DNA of 64,000 nt from Dethiosulfatarculus sandiegensis. GTDB taxonomy: Bacteria > Desulfobacterota > Desulfarculia > Desulfarculales > Desulfarculaceae. The notes under the pieces are model-generated. The model ran no database searches and was not told the origin of the DNA. It worked only from the letters and a program-made list of their open reading frames with translations. A program made the translations under genes and the position numbers. The stretch covers positions 62,001-126,000 of the forward strand of contig NZ_AZAC01000017.1 of NCBI RefSeq assembly GCF_000931935.2. Direction: 5' to 3'. Shown piece by piece: positions 51,914-61,787 of the stretch. Within the stretch, counting starts at the first letter, position 1. Every line of letters begins with the position of its first letter.

Positions 51914-53146
51914 TCAGTCTGCCTGGGCTGTGAACAAGAGGGCGAATATCTTGGCATCCTGTACAAGATCGCTCATAAGGCAAAATTCATTGGGCGTGTG
52001 GGCCGTGTCCTGGAAAGTGGCCCAAACCGCGGCAGGCAGGCCCTTTTCCCGGAAAAGCGCGGCCACACTGCCGCCGCCTATCCCACCGGCCCTGGCCTCC
52101 AGGCCGGTAACCGCCTTGATAGCCTTTGCAAGGGCCGTCACCACCGGGGCATCGGCGGAAGTGGCAGGCGGAGACTGATAACCCTGGACCCGTTCAACCT
52201 CGACCCTCACCCCTTCTTCCTCGGCAATGGCCTGAAATTTAACCCTGAAGGCCTTTTCCACCTCATCGACCTTGATTCCAGGCAGGATGCGGCAGTCAAC
52301 ATAAAAGGTGTCCTGGCCCGGAACCGTGTTCACATTCGGCACTCCGGCCTCTTTTTTGGTGGGTTCCATGGTGGATCCCGGAGGTGAGAAAAGATCGTCT
52401 TTTTGGGGAAACTGGTCCCTCACCTCATAGGTGGCCCTTATCATGCGGGCCGAGGCATAGAGCGCATTTTTACCCTTTTCCGGAGTGCTGGCGTGAATTT
52501 GGGTTCCGTAAACGTCAACCTTAAGCCAAAGGATGGACTTTTCCGATATCTCTATGAGGCCGCCGTCCGCCTCTCCTGAATCGGGCACCACGATGAGGTC
52601 ATCTGCGGAAAAGATTTCAGCATGATTTTCCAAGAGATAACCCAGACCGTACTCACTGCCGGTCTCCTCGTCGCTGACCAGAATCAAACCCACCTTGCCG
52701 GCCGGTTTGATTCCCAGATCGATCAAGGCCTTGAGTCCGAAATAGGAGCTTACGATCCCGGCCTGATCATCCAGAACCCCCCTGCCGTAGAGCTTGTCAC
52801 CGTCTACCCGCACCTGCCAGGGATCGCTTTCCCACAAGTCCAGCGGCCCGGTGGGAACCACATCCAGATGACTGAGCACCCAGATGGTGGGGCCGTCCCC
52901 CCCGGAGAGGCAGGCGGTTAAATTGGGGCGGAATCCGCACTCCACCCTGGAGTCCGGGGCATCGTATCTGGTTATCTCAAGTCCCAGCTCTGTCAGCCAT
53001 TTTTCAGCCAACAGGGCCTTATCAAGTTCTCCCTGCCCCTGGTTCTGTGGCCCCAGGGCCGGGGTGCCGGTGAATTGCTTCTGCATTTCAAGCATTTGGC
53101 CGCTATAGGAAGCGGCCTGTTTGGTGAGCTTTTCAGCCAAGGACAT
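51914..53146 (-). CDS. M20 family metallodipeptidase
   Basis: A 410-aa cytosolic zinc peptidase/deacylase. The metal site is visible: His and Asp in VLSHLDVVP, the bridging Asp in GRGVLDDQAG, the catalytic Glu pair in ILVSDEETGSEYG and Asp in VVPDSGEADG. The dimerisation domain lies in the middle (YGTQIHASTPEKGKNAL), and the last His is in FQDTAHTPNEF. It belongs with the ArgE/DapE/ACY1/CPG2 superfamily, in the SAPEP/YgeY-like branch that splits dipeptides. It stands alone and is divergent from the giant gene. Confidence 0.92.
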   Translation of the reverse strand: MSLAEKLTKQAASYSGQMLEMQKQFTGTPALGPQNQGQGELDKALLAEKWLTELGLEITRYDAPDSRVECGFRPNLTACLSGGDGPTIWVLSHLDVVPTGPLDLWESDPWQVRVDGDKLYGRGVLDDQAGIVSSYFGLKALIDLGIKPAGKVGLILVSDEETGSEYGLGYLLENHAEIFSADDLIVVPDSGEADGGLIEISEKSILWLKVDVYGTQIHASTPEKGKNALYASARMIRATYEVRDQFPQKDDLFSPPGSTMEPTKKEAGVPNVNTVPGQDTFYVDCRILPGIKVDEVEKAFRVKFQAIAEEEGVRVEVERVQGYQSPPATSADAPVVTALAKAIKAVTGLEARAGGIGGGSVAALFREKGLPAAVWATFQDTAHTPNEFCLMSDLVQDAKIFALLFTAQAD

Positions 53147-53309
53147 GGCTTTACTCCTGATAGTAATTTAAGCATAAATAGATATTTCGCCCTGCCGCTT
53201 TAGGCGGTCAAGGGCCCATGGCTTTCATGTTATAATACATAATTTAACTGAACAAAATGAGCCTTCAAACATTAGCAGGCCGTCCTCAAACAGCCTGTCA
53301 GATTAAAAT

Positions 53310-53325
53310 CCGCCCCAAGGGGCGG
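53310..53325. promoter_or_regulatory. GC-rich hairpin just before the giant gene
   Basis: CCGCCCC-AA-GGGGCGG is a perfect 7-bp repeat about 15 nt upstream of the ribosome site of the 53349 gene. It could block ribosome access or end an upstream transcript; a plus-strand TATAAT lies at 53233-53238. Confidence 0.4.
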
Positions 53326-53348
53326 GAATTTCCAATTTGAGGCAGACG

Positions 53349-56300
53349 ATGGCCAAGTTTATAAATTCGCCTGACGTGGCCCGTTTTTCAGGCCTGTACA
53401 GTTTTATTTCTCCGGAAACCTATCAGGAACTGGGCGTGGACCCGGACGACCTTCCCTTAGGGGCCTTCCCGGCCAGGGATCATCCGCCTTTTTTGCCCAA
53501 CCGGTTTGGGGGCAACGCCTATGGCCTGGGTTTTTTTGAACAAAGCCTGTTGCCCGCCAAGGAAATACAACTTCTGGAAAAGGTGGATTTTTCTTGCCCC
53601 GAACAGGTTGTTCAGCATTGGCGGGAGTTGAATTACACCTTTAAACGTCTGGGGCTTTTGATTCGTTTCACCCGTTTTGGCAACCCCTATTATCTCATTC
53701 CCAGGCAATATGTGGCTCACTATCTGGTGGAGTTGCAGGCCAGGGCGGATGAGATAGTGAACTTTTTGCGCGGGGTGTTGGCCAGGCATTTGACCGAGAG
53801 CCTTAAAGTCGGTATTTTGGCCGAGGACAGCCATCTGCTTCTGCCTGAGTTGCAAAACCGTGTTCCCCACATGAGTTACCGTGTAATTTCCAGTCTGCGG
53901 CAACTTTTTAATAAAAATAATAAGTTCGATGCCCTGGTCCTGGTGGGGGACCCAAGGGACTTTGTCCTTTCCAAAAAGATGGGCGCCGGTCCCCTGGACC
54001 AAAAAGTACGGGACTCCTATGGTTATTTTGCCTTTACCCGGTTTTATGAGCTCTTAACCAATGCCGGAGAGCTGTTGATTCTTTGTGACAGACCTTTGAT
54101 CGACTCTCAGGAGACCATGGAGGTCAGGTTTTTAAATGAGCTGGATTATAAGCGTTTTCTGATTTATTCCCATGTCTATAAAACCAAGCGCCGCTACTTA
54201 AGCTCCCCTACCCTGGCTGATTCCATAAACCGTTTTGACTTTAATGCCTTTCTCTCGGGACCTCGCCTTTACAACGAAACAGTGGAGGGACTTTTGGAGG
54301 GCAGGGCCCTGGAACAGGTGACTCCCGCTGAACTCGATGCCCTGCCTTATCAGAACTTGGAGCTGGCCAAGGGAGCGGAACATACGGTTATGACCGCCTG
54401 GGCCCGCTGGTTGGAGCCTTTTTTCAGCACCGAGATCCTTGATACGGTTTTGCCCAGGTTGCAGAAGGAGGAGTGGTCTAAACGCTATGAAGTGGACAGC
54501 CGTTTTTCAGCCACTCACCTGGTTTTCAAGGGGCGGGTTAAAAAGGCCCAGGTGACCTTGGATCAGGTTCAGGCGGACTTGACTCCCCGCCGTCTGGCGG
54601 GCTGCGACCCCAAACTTTTGGCTAATTATAAGGATTCCTTTGCCTATGTGCTGAAAGTCCTGAAGATCCTGAAAAAGGTCAGGGAGGGCCGCTTCCGGGA
54701 CCTGCCCGGCCTGGAGTTGAGCAGGCTGCGCAAGCCCTTTGAGACCTTTCACCGCATCCAGGAAGTCCTGGATGTGATAATGCTCATGGAAAAATCCAGG
54801 CTTTTGGCTCGGTTTGAGGATCGTTTGAACCCCGAAGACATCATGGGACATCGCACGCCGGTTTTGGAAAATCTGGAAAAGCTCGGCATGATGGGGCTTG
54901 AACCCGGGGTGTTGCACCAGCTGTATCTGATTGTGCTGGGTCATTCCACCATGACTCGGGTGACCTTTGGCAAACTGCCTGAAACCACTTTGCGTCAGCT
55001 TACCAGGCTTGAGTTTTATCGCAGCCTGGAAGAGGCGGTTGACATGCTCAGGCTTTTCAGGCTGATGAGCGTGGCCGAGGCCTCTGCCGCAGGCAGCCGT
55101 TCTCTGACCAAGCAGCAGGCCAGGGAGTTGTTTTCCCTTTATGACGACGCCATCAGTGTGGTCTCTGATCCCGAGTTGGATTGGGATGAGATCATGGCCC
55201 AGCGGGACCAGGAGATGGGCGGGGTGCAGGCCAAGGCCATGCGCAAGATGTTGAAGCTCTTTGACCGCTTTGAATTCCTGGATAACTGGCGTTCCCTGAC
55301 CAGTACAGGCCCCAGGCAAAAGGAAGCCATGGCCGACTACGATCCTAAAAAGCTTTCCCGCATCTATGATGTGGTGGCCCTGGATCAACAGATGCAGCGG
55401 TTTTTGGGCAGGTTTTATGAGGGAGACTCCACGGCCAGACCCTATTTTTACCGGGCGCTTTTAAGTTGCGAGATGCACGGCACCGGCAGGCTTTTGCCGG
55501 TCTTGGGGCCCTCGGCGGGCTTTACACTGCTTTGGATCTGTGTGCATTTGAGCGAAAGAAAACTTTTGAACTTCAACAACCTCCTGGATGGCCAGGGGGC
55601 GGGTCCGAAAGAAGAGCGCCTGGCCAAGCTGAGAAATTCCCTGGATGAACTCACCCCGGAGATGCTTTCCCCGGACTGGCTCACAAGGTTGCTTCGCACA
55701 CTCAAGGAAAAGGGCGAGGCCTATATCTATGGCTCCGGGTTATATCTGGTGGTGGAGCCCTCAACCGATGCCCTTTCCCCTAAATTTATAGATGCTCAGG
55801 AAGAGTTGAACCGCCTGGAAAGAGATGCGAAAGAGGTGGTGAAAAAAAATCTCTTCCAGGTGCCCTGGTTCATGCTAAAGGCAATGGACAACCGTTTTGA
55901 CGAGTTGGGGCGTTTTTTGGGCGCCTTGGGGCGTTCCAGCCCCTTAAGCAGGATCGGCCGTTCGGGTTTGCCTGAGATGGCTCGCCACCTGGCCAGTTTT
56001 TCCTGGCAGATAGAGCAGTATATCCTGGAACAGCTTCTTTCCCTGCCGGTTTTTGCCGCCAACTTAAAGAGGCTTCTGGAATTTTGCCCCCACATTATGC
56101 AAAGGCTTTTACCCACCGCCCGGGCAGAAGTTGAAATGGCGGCCAAACAGGCCAGGGCCGATAAATTGGGGGCTCTTTACGAGCACAGCCTGGAAGGTTT
56201 CCAGGATATGCTTTTAAGTCACGAGGCGGCCAGGAGTGAATTCGGCCCCAATGCCGCCGGGATCGTGGGGGTCACCCCCAGGCAGTTTGAGCAGCTCTCG

Positions 56301-57968
56301 GCCACCCTGACTCAGGTTTTGGAAAAAAAACCCGAAACAGGCCTTTTGCTGATGCTGGCTATTTTGTTGAAACCCACCCAGCAGAGAGCCAGCGCCGGGG
56401 AGATAGCCGCGGCCTCTCCCCTTACCAGGGGGATGGTTCTTTCGGGTCTCATTCGTCAGGATCTGCAGTTTCTTCTGGCCCAGGGCCGGCTTTATATGCA
56501 GATCATGAACGGCGAGGCCTGCCTAAGCGGCCTGGCAGGGGTTCTTAAAAGAAAAGACCCGCTTCTCACTGAAGCGCTTTTTATTTTTTCGGTTATTGAC
56601 ATAGCAGCCGGTCAGGAAGGGATGCTCACCGAAGACCGCCTGGCCTTTTTACAGGCCCTGCAGGACCAGGTACGCCTGTTGGCCCTTAAGGGCACAGACG
56701 CCCGCAAGGCGCATCAGGAAAATATAAAGGAAGAGGGCAGGAAACTTTTGGCGGTCTACCGTTATCTGGGCCTGGTGGAAAAGCATATACCAGCGGCCAG
56801 CCTGCGCCACCTTTTGGAGACCACCAGGATTCCGCTTGAGGAAGAGCGGAAATGGTCGGCCAAGGGCAGGCTCCAGGCGGGCATGGACCGACTGTTGAGG
56901 TTAAGGGGTCTTTTCTTTATCAATTCTCTGGATCTGGTGCTTTTGAAAAAAGAGCTTCCCATCGCCTTTATCTATATGATGAAAGGCCTGCGCTCCATGG
57001 GGGAGACCCATTTTGAGCGGGATCTTTACGAGGGCCTGCGCCTGCATAAGGGGCTTACTCAACTTGAGCCCAGTCTACAGGAATTTTTACTGCATTCTCT
57101 GGCCAATGTTGAACGTCCTTTGCGTTTGGCCGGTTTTTCCTCTGTGGCTGAAAGACTCACCTACACCAACCAGGTCAGGTTGTTGTTTTTGGGCCTGGTG
57201 GCGGCCTTCAGGCTTAACCTGGAGCCGCAAGGCCCCAGAACCGTCAGTTTTGTCCCCCTGTCCAGGGTGATAGACCAGAAATTCGAGCTGATAAACGAGG
57301 CCGTGACCGAGTTGAACCCCGCTGATTTGATGGAAAACAAAAAGAGCCTGCAAAGTTTGTTCTCCATCAGCGAGGGCTTGGGCCTTCACTGGGATTCAAC
57401 CAGCGCCACCTTGAGTGTTTATGTGGAAGACCCGGTGAGCCTGGATCGCAAAATGGCGGCCCTGGCCCGGACCACCACGGCCGAGGAGCTCAAGGAGGTT
57501 TATCACAATGAGTTAAAGGAACTCAAACTGGTAAGCCACAGCACCATGGATTACCAGGAGCGGCTGGAATCGGCTTATTACGAGCACTTGAACCGTTTGG
57601 GCGCGGAGATGCTGGAGCGGGTCAGGAATCTTATGGCTGCGGAAGAAGACCTCTTGACCCTGGAGAAGTTATTTGAACAGGCATGGCAGGAAGGCATGAC
57701 CCTGCCCTTGAGCCAGGACAGGCAACAGAGTCTGAGGGACCTTTTTGAAATGAATGTGGAAAGGCTCAGGGCCAGACTTTTGGAGAAGGTGAACCGCAGG
57801 CTTATCGCCACCAACACCTTTGCCGGGCTGGATGCCCTGTGGGAGGAAGCCAAAAAAAATCTCAAGGCCAGGCGTCAGCTCTTGAGCAAGGAGTTTGACC
57901 TGTTGGTGGCCGAGCTGTTTGATAAAAGGGCCAGGGAAATCAGGGGCAAGGTGAGGCCAAATCTGTAG
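53349..57968 (+). CDS. Very large protein of unknown function, 1539 aa
   Basis: I recognise no domain. ATG 53349 has GAGG 6 nt upstream; a TTG at 53337 would add four residues. The chain has no signal peptide and no clear membrane helices. It is rich in Leu, Arg and Glu and appears almost wholly helical, with few glycines. Residues ~1-330 contain a mixed alpha/beta part (FDALVLVGDPRDFVL, ELLILCDRPLIDS); the rest is a long helical array, ending in a coiled-coil-like stretch (from ~1410 to the end). The length and layout suggest a scaffold or large cytoplasmic machine, not a known enzyme. Codon use matches the neighbours, so it is a normal resident gene. No partner gene is adjacent. Confidence 0.75.
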   Translation: MAKFINSPDVARFSGLYSFISPETYQELGVDPDDLPLGAFPARDHPPFLPNRFGGNAYGLGFFEQSLLPAKEIQLLEKVDFSCPEQVVQHWRELNYTFKRLGLLIRFTRFGNPYYLIPRQYVAHYLVELQARADEIVNFLRGVLARHLTESLKVGILAEDSHLLLPELQNRVPHMSYRVISSLRQLFNKNNKFDALVLVGDPRDFVLSKKMGAGPLDQKVRDSYGYFAFTRFYELLTNAGELLILCDRPLIDSQETMEVRFLNELDYKRFLIYSHVYKTKRRYLSSPTLADSINRFDFNAFLSGPRLYNETVEGLLEGRALEQVTPAELDALPYQNLELAKGAEHTVMTAWARWLEPFFSTEILDTVLPRLQKEEWSKRYEVDSRFSATHLVFKGRVKKAQVTLDQVQADLTPRRLAGCDPKLLANYKDSFAYVLKVLKILKKVREGRFRDLPGLELSRLRKPFETFHRIQEVLDVIMLMEKSRLLARFEDRLNPEDIMGHRTPVLENLEKLGMMGLEPGVLHQLYLIVLGHSTMTRVTFGKLPETTLRQLTRLEFYRSLEEAVDMLRLFRLMSVAEASAAGSRSLTKQQARELFSLYDDAISVVSDPELDWDEIMAQRDQEMGGVQAKAMRKMLKLFDRFEFLDNWRSLTSTGPRQKEAMADYDPKKLSRIYDVVALDQQMQRFLGRFYEGDSTARPYFYRALLSCEMHGTGRLLPVLGPSAGFTLLWICVHLSERKLLNFNNLLDGQGAGPKEERLAKLRNSLDELTPEMLSPDWLTRLLRTLKEKGEAYIYGSGLYLVVEPSTDALSPKFIDAQEELNRLERDAKEVVKKNLFQVPWFMLKAMDNRFDELGRFLGALGRSSPLSRIGRSGLPEMARHLASFSWQIEQYILEQLLSLPVFAANLKRLLEFCPHIMQRLLPTARAEVEMAAKQARADKLGALYEHSLEGFQDMLLSHEAARSEFGPNAAGIVGVTPRQFEQLSATLTQVLEKKPETGLLLMLAILLKPTQQRASAGEIAAASPLTRGMVLSGLIRQDLQFLLAQGRLYMQIMNGEACLSGLAGVLKRKDPLLTEALFIFSVIDIAAGQEGMLTEDRLAFLQALQDQVRLLALKGTDARKAHQENIKEEGRKLLAVYRYLGLVEKHIPAASLRHLLETTRIPLEEERKWSAKGRLQAGMDRLLRLRGLFFINSLDLVLLKKELPIAFIYMMKGLRSMGETHFERDLYEGLRLHKGLTQLEPSLQEFLLHSLANVERPLRLAGFSSVAERLTYTNQVRLLFLGLVAAFRLNLEPQGPRTVSFVPLSRVIDQKFELINEAVTELNPADLMENKKSLQSLFSISEGLGLHWDSTSATLSVYVEDPVSLDRKMAALARTTTAEELKEVYHNELKELKLVSHSTMDYQERLESAYYEHLNRLGAEMLERVRNLMAAEEDLLTLEKLFEQAWQEGMTLPLSQDRQQSLRDLFEMNVERLRARLLEKVNRRLIATNTFAGLDALWEEAKKNLKARRQLLSKEFDLLVAELFDKRAREIRGKVRPNL

Positions 57969-58098
57969 GATGGGCTTTACATTTCTCTTAAAGTGACTAT
58001 TTGTCAAATACCGGACGGATCGGTCTCAAAAAAAATCGGCAGGCGGGATTCCCAAGGCAAGGGGCTTTTAAACCATTGAAACCGTCTGTGCTCGGACT

Positions 58099-58581
58099 TC
58101 ATTTTTCTTCGGCCCGGGAGGCTATTTTTTCTATTTCGGAAAGGTATTGATTAAGGTCAAACTCAAAGGGGCCTAAATTTGAGTAATCCCAAAAACCGCG
58201 GCCAGCGCCCTTCACCCGGTGGGGTTGCTCAAAGTCGCTCCATATCACCCGGTTATCGGTCACCGTGATCTTCACTGCAAAAGGCCAACAACCTTCACTA
58301 CGGCATTCGCATTCCAAAATGGCGACTTTGTCACATTTATCACCATAGGCCAGGTCAATTTTTCCAAGGAACAGTTCTCGCCTTGCGTAGCAGGTTCCTA
58401 ACCAGGAGTAGTCGCCGGCTATGTCCGGATGACCTTCCGCCTCGGCAAAGGGCTTTTCAAACTTGCATAAAAGGTCTATCAGGTCTCTACCGTCGATTAA
58501 AACCTTGACCCCCTCGTAAGGGAATGCATATTCTTTAGGATATTCAAACACTTGATCAATGATGATTTTGATCTTGTTCAT
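58099..58581 (-). CDS. Protein of unknown function, 160 aa
   Basis: ATG 58581 has GGGGGA 8 nt upstream; a start at 58626 is less likely. The protein is acidic and soluble, with several Cys (TCYARR, ECECRSEGCW) that may bind metal or form an Fe-S or zinc site. VIWSDFEQPHR and FWDYSNLGPFEFDL resemble a small conserved beta-rich family known only as hypothetical. Immunity-protein-like folds look similar, but no toxin is next to it. It is convergent with the giant gene. Confidence 0.55.
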   Translation of the reverse strand: MNKIKIIIDQVFEYPKEYAFPYEGVKVLIDGRDLIDLLCKFEKPFAEAEGHPDIAGDYSWLGTCYARRELFLGKIDLAYGDKCDKVAILECECRSEGCWPFAVKITVTDNRVIWSDFEQPHRVKGAGRGFWDYSNLGPFEFDLNQYLSEIEKIASRAEEK

Positions 58582-58729
58582 GACGCATTCCCCCACCAAG
58601 GAAAAAGGATGCGGCTTTGCGAACAAAACTGTTTCCTGCGGTTCTAAAGGCTCTACACGGCTTTTTGATCAGCCCGTATTTCTTATCATAAATTAAAAAA
58701 AAGCGGCCCGGATTAGGGGCGCGTCCGGT

Positions 58730-60475
58730 CTAAAAGGCCGCCCAGATAAGGGCCACCAGACCGGCCAGCCAGAAATTAAGGTCAACCAGGCCTTCACTCA
58801 AGGCTCCGGGCATGATCCAGGCCCGGTTCAAGACCAGTTGCATAACCGCCATTCCGGCCACAGGCAAAAGCAGGCCAAAGGCCAGGGTGGGGGCCTGACC
58901 CAGGATAGGGGCCAGGAAAAGGACCGCGGCCAGGCCAAAGGTGATTACCCACATGATGGTTTTGGTGCGTTTTTCCCCCAGCATTATGGGGATGGTCTCG
59001 GAACCCACGATCAGGTCGCCCTGCACGTCCAAAATATCAAAGATAGCCGAGCGCACCAGGACCAGGCAAAGGGTGAAGAAAAAGGCCAGAGCCGTGTTGG
59101 CCGGATCGCTCATGCCCAGGGTTGCCGCCGGTATCAGGGCGGACATGGTGGCCCAGGCCAGGGAAGCGCTGATCGTCTTGGAGCCCGGTATATCTTTAAG
59201 CCGTTCTATACCCAGTTTTTTTTGCAGGAATTTGGGGACCACCGGAACGGAATACAAAAGCCCCAGGCCGCTCATCACCGTGACCAGGGCAAAGGGCAAG
59301 ATACCCAAAGTGGCGCAGATAATAAGGGCGCAGAGCCCGGCAAAAATCCCGGAGCCTATCAAGAGCCAGCTGAATTGGTTGAGAAAGTGCGCCCTGGCGG
59401 GTTCATTGTACTGCCCCGCCTCTTTATCCAGGAACTGGTTCAGGATGTGCATGGCAAAGATATAAAAAGCTGCCGCCATTATTAGAGAGCCGTTCAGGGG
59501 AAGATTTTGCAAAAGGCTGGCCGCAACCGCCATGGAGGCCGCGCCCACCCCCACCAAAACCTGACCGGCCACCAGAAAACGGAAAACCTGGCGCAGTATA
59601 TAGCCCAGGCGGCTCTCCTTGCTGGAGCGGATGCCGCTAAGCTCCCGCATCACTTTTTTGATCATCCAGTTCGGTGTGCTGGCCCCTGCGGTGACCCCTA
59701 TATCGCTTAAACTGGCGAGTTCATCTGCGGCCAGCTCTTCTTCGGTCTCAACCAAAAAGGCCCTGGCCCCGGAATCACGGGCTATTTCATAGAGCCTTTT
59801 GGTGTTGCCGCTTTGCCTGCCGCCAACCACCACCATGCCGTCGACATCCCGGCAAAGGCGGCGCACTTCCTCCTGGCGGTTGTGAGTGGCCTCGCAGATG
59901 GTGTTATGGACCTTCACTCGGGGAAACTTTTGCTTTAACGCCCCCACCACATCCAAAAAGGCGGCTCCGTTCTGGGTGGTCTGGGCCACCACGGTCACTT
60001 CTTCCAGGTTGGGAAGGCCGGGTATGTCCTTTGGGCTTGAAACCACATATCCCCGGTTGTCCACGGCGTGGCCCAAGAGTCCCACCACTTCCGGGTGGTC
60101 GGCGTCGCCCACAATGATTACATTGCCGCCCTTTTTGGAAACCCCCCTGATTATGGCCTGAACCTTGGTCACCCTGGGGCAGGTGCCGTCGATGAGTTTG
60201 CTGAAGCCCGCCTTTTTAAGCCGCTCTTTCTTCTCCCTGGGAACGCCGTGGGCCCGGATTATCACCGTGCCTCCTTCCTGGGAGCCCGGTTCCGGGATTT
60301 CCTTCAGCACTTCAATGCCCTTGTCCGCCAAAAGATCCAAAACCTGGGGGTTGTGAATCAAGGGGCCAAAGGTAAAGACCTTGTCCTGTTCAGTGTGGGC
60401 GGCGGCCAGGGTGAGTTCCATGGCGCGTCTCACCCCCATGCAGAATCCGGCGGTTCTGGCCAGGCGAGTTTTCAT
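58730..60475 (-). CDS. IspH-UbiA fusion: HMBPP reductase joined to a prenyltransferase-like domain
   Basis: A 581-aa fusion. Residues 1-290 are IspH (LytB), which makes IPP and DMAPP from HMBPP. The three [4Fe-4S] cysteines are present (Cys12 in GFCMGV, Cys99 in DGTCPRV, Cys194 in TICEATHNR). So are His41, His76, His127, the Glu129 proton donor and the SGN motif. Residues 300-581 form a UbiA-type integral membrane domain with about eight helices. The first Asp motif is altered (NQFLDKEAG, so N-x3-D but no last D), and the second is IFDILDVQGD. The start at 60475 overlaps the dusB stop (ATGA). Joined to IspH, the prenyltransferase could use its product after chain elongation; its acceptor is unknown. 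Confidence 0.92.
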   Translation of the reverse strand: MKTRLARTAGFCMGVRRAMELTLAAAHTEQDKVFTFGPLIHNPQVLDLLADKGIEVLKEIPEPGSQEGGTVIIRAHGVPREKKERLKKAGFSKLIDGTCPRVTKVQAIIRGVSKKGGNVIIVGDADHPEVVGLLGHAVDNRGYVVSSPKDIPGLPNLEEVTVVAQTTQNGAAFLDVVGALKQKFPRVKVHNTICEATHNRQEEVRRLCRDVDGMVVVGGRQSGNTKRLYEIARDSGARAFLVETEEELAADELASLSDIGVTAGASTPNWMIKKVMRELSGIRSSKESRLGYILRQVFRFLVAGQVLVGVGAASMAVAASLLQNLPLNGSLIMAAAFYIFAMHILNQFLDKEAGQYNEPARAHFLNQFSWLLIGSGIFAGLCALIICATLGILPFALVTVMSGLGLLYSVPVVPKFLQKKLGIERLKDIPGSKTISASLAWATMSALIPAATLGMSDPANTALAFFFTLCLVLVRSAIFDILDVQGDLIVGSETIPIMLGEKRTKTIMWVITFGLAAVLFLAPILGQAPTLAFGLLLPVAGMAVMQLVLNRAWIMPGALSEGLVDLNFWLAGLVALIWAAF

Positions 60476-61440
60476 GACTGGAGGCCCTCCAGGTTGGCGA
60501 AAAAGTCCTCGGTGTGACGCCACAGCTCGTCCAGGTCAGTGCTGGGACCGGCTGTGCGGCGGAAGCTTACGGCCCCGGGCAGGCCCCGGGTGTACCACAT
60601 CATAAACTGTTTTACAAAATGTACGGCATGGCCTTCGCCACCCTTTTGCCTGGCCAGGTCCATATGCTCCCAAAGGGCTTCCTTCCTTTGGGCAATGGAG
60701 ACTTCCGTAGGCTCCCCGCCCAAAAGAACCTCTTGGGCATGGGTGAAAATCCAGGGGTCACCCAATGCCGCCCGGCCGATCATAACGGCTGTGCAGCCGG
60801 TTTCCTTAAGCATATTCACTGCGTCATAAGGGGTTTTTACATCCCCGTTTCCAATGACAGGCAGGGGGCACCAGGCAACCAGCTCCTTGATGGCCTGCCA
60901 GTCGGCCCGGCCGCTGAAGCCCTGATCCGTGGTGCGGGCATGCAGACAGACCGCCTTTACCCCTGTTTCCAGAATGGGGGGCAGAAACTCCCTTAAGTTG
61001 TTTCCGTACTTACCCATGCGGACCTTCACCGTAACCGGCGCCTTGGAATTCTCCACCACCGCCCGCACAATTTCCAGTGCCAGTTCAGGGGATTCAAGTA
61101 GTTTGGAGCCCGATCCCTGGCGGCGCACCTTGCGGGCCGGGCAGCCCATGTTGATGTCCAACAGGTCCACATTCAACAGTGAGGCAATGGCTGCGGCCCT
61201 TCCCATCACCTCCGGGTTTGAGCCAAAGAGCTGTAAACCGGTCGGGCGCTCTTCCGGTTCCACTCTGGCCATGGCCAAGGTCTTGGGCTGACTTTTCACC
61301 AGCCCAACGGCGGAGATCATCTCGGTGTAAACCAAAGACGCACCACCCCTCCTGGCCATGAGCCTGAAGGCCGGGTTGGTGACCCCGGCCATGGGCGCGG
61401 CTATGAAAGGTGTTTTCAGCTTCAGGTCGGCGATTTGCAT
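60472..61440 (-). CDS. dusB: tRNA-dihydrouridine synthase (DusB type)
   Basis: A 322-aa FMN enzyme that reduces uridine to dihydrouridine in tRNA D-loops. The FMN site (TPFIAAPMAGVTNPAFR) starts the TIM barrel, the catalytic Cys100 is in DINMGCPARKV, and VTVKVRMGKYG and CLHARTTDQGFSG hold conserved Lys and His residues. The C-terminal helical tRNA-binding domain is complete. The protein is a little shorter at the C-terminus than some DusB. It overlaps the IspH-UbiA gene by 4 nt, so they are co-translated, a pairing with no known metabolic reason. Confidence 0.93.
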   Translation of the reverse strand: MQIADLKLKTPFIAAPMAGVTNPAFRLMARRGGASLVYTEMISAVGLVKSQPKTLAMARVEPEERPTGLQLFGSNPEVMGRAAAIASLLNVDLLDINMGCPARKVRRQGSGSKLLESPELALEIVRAVVENSKAPVTVKVRMGKYGNNLREFLPPILETGVKAVCLHARTTDQGFSGRADWQAIKELVAWCPLPVIGNGDVKTPYDAVNMLKETGCTAVMIGRAALGDPWIFTHAQEVLLGGEPTEVSIAQRKEALWEHMDLARQKGGEGHAVHFVKQFMMWYTRGLPGAVSFRRTAGPSTDLDELWRHTEDFFANLEGLQS

Positions 61441-61787
61441 GGCCGCAAGTCTACCTGAGGCTTGGCCTACTGTAAAATCAAACAGGAGCCTGAGAGATAT
61501 GATAGTGAATTAGTTGTAATCATGGCTAATTTTGGATTTACAGGCCGTGTTCGGGGCATCTTGCCGATCTGTGAGGACCCTTGGGTGGGCCTTGACATAA
61601 TCACCTGTGGGTTTATGCTGAGTTAAGGCCCTTTGACTGATTGATTATCATTAGTTTAAACCGGGTTTGCGACCTTTTGGAAAAGGATGCCAAGGTCCTT
61701 TAAAAAGTGCGGGACAAGCGGGGGGCTTAAAGGCTTGACAATAGAATTTTTGTTTATTAATCAACCCTATTTTTCGAGGGGAATAAA
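61441..61787. other. Intergenic region between dusB and the radical SAM gene
   Basis: About 350 bp with no supportable gene. It holds the promoters of both divergent genes. On the plus strand TTGACA (61735-61740) lies 17 nt from TAATCA (61758-61763), about 25 nt upstream of the radical SAM start; the -10 is weak. Confidence 0.45.
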
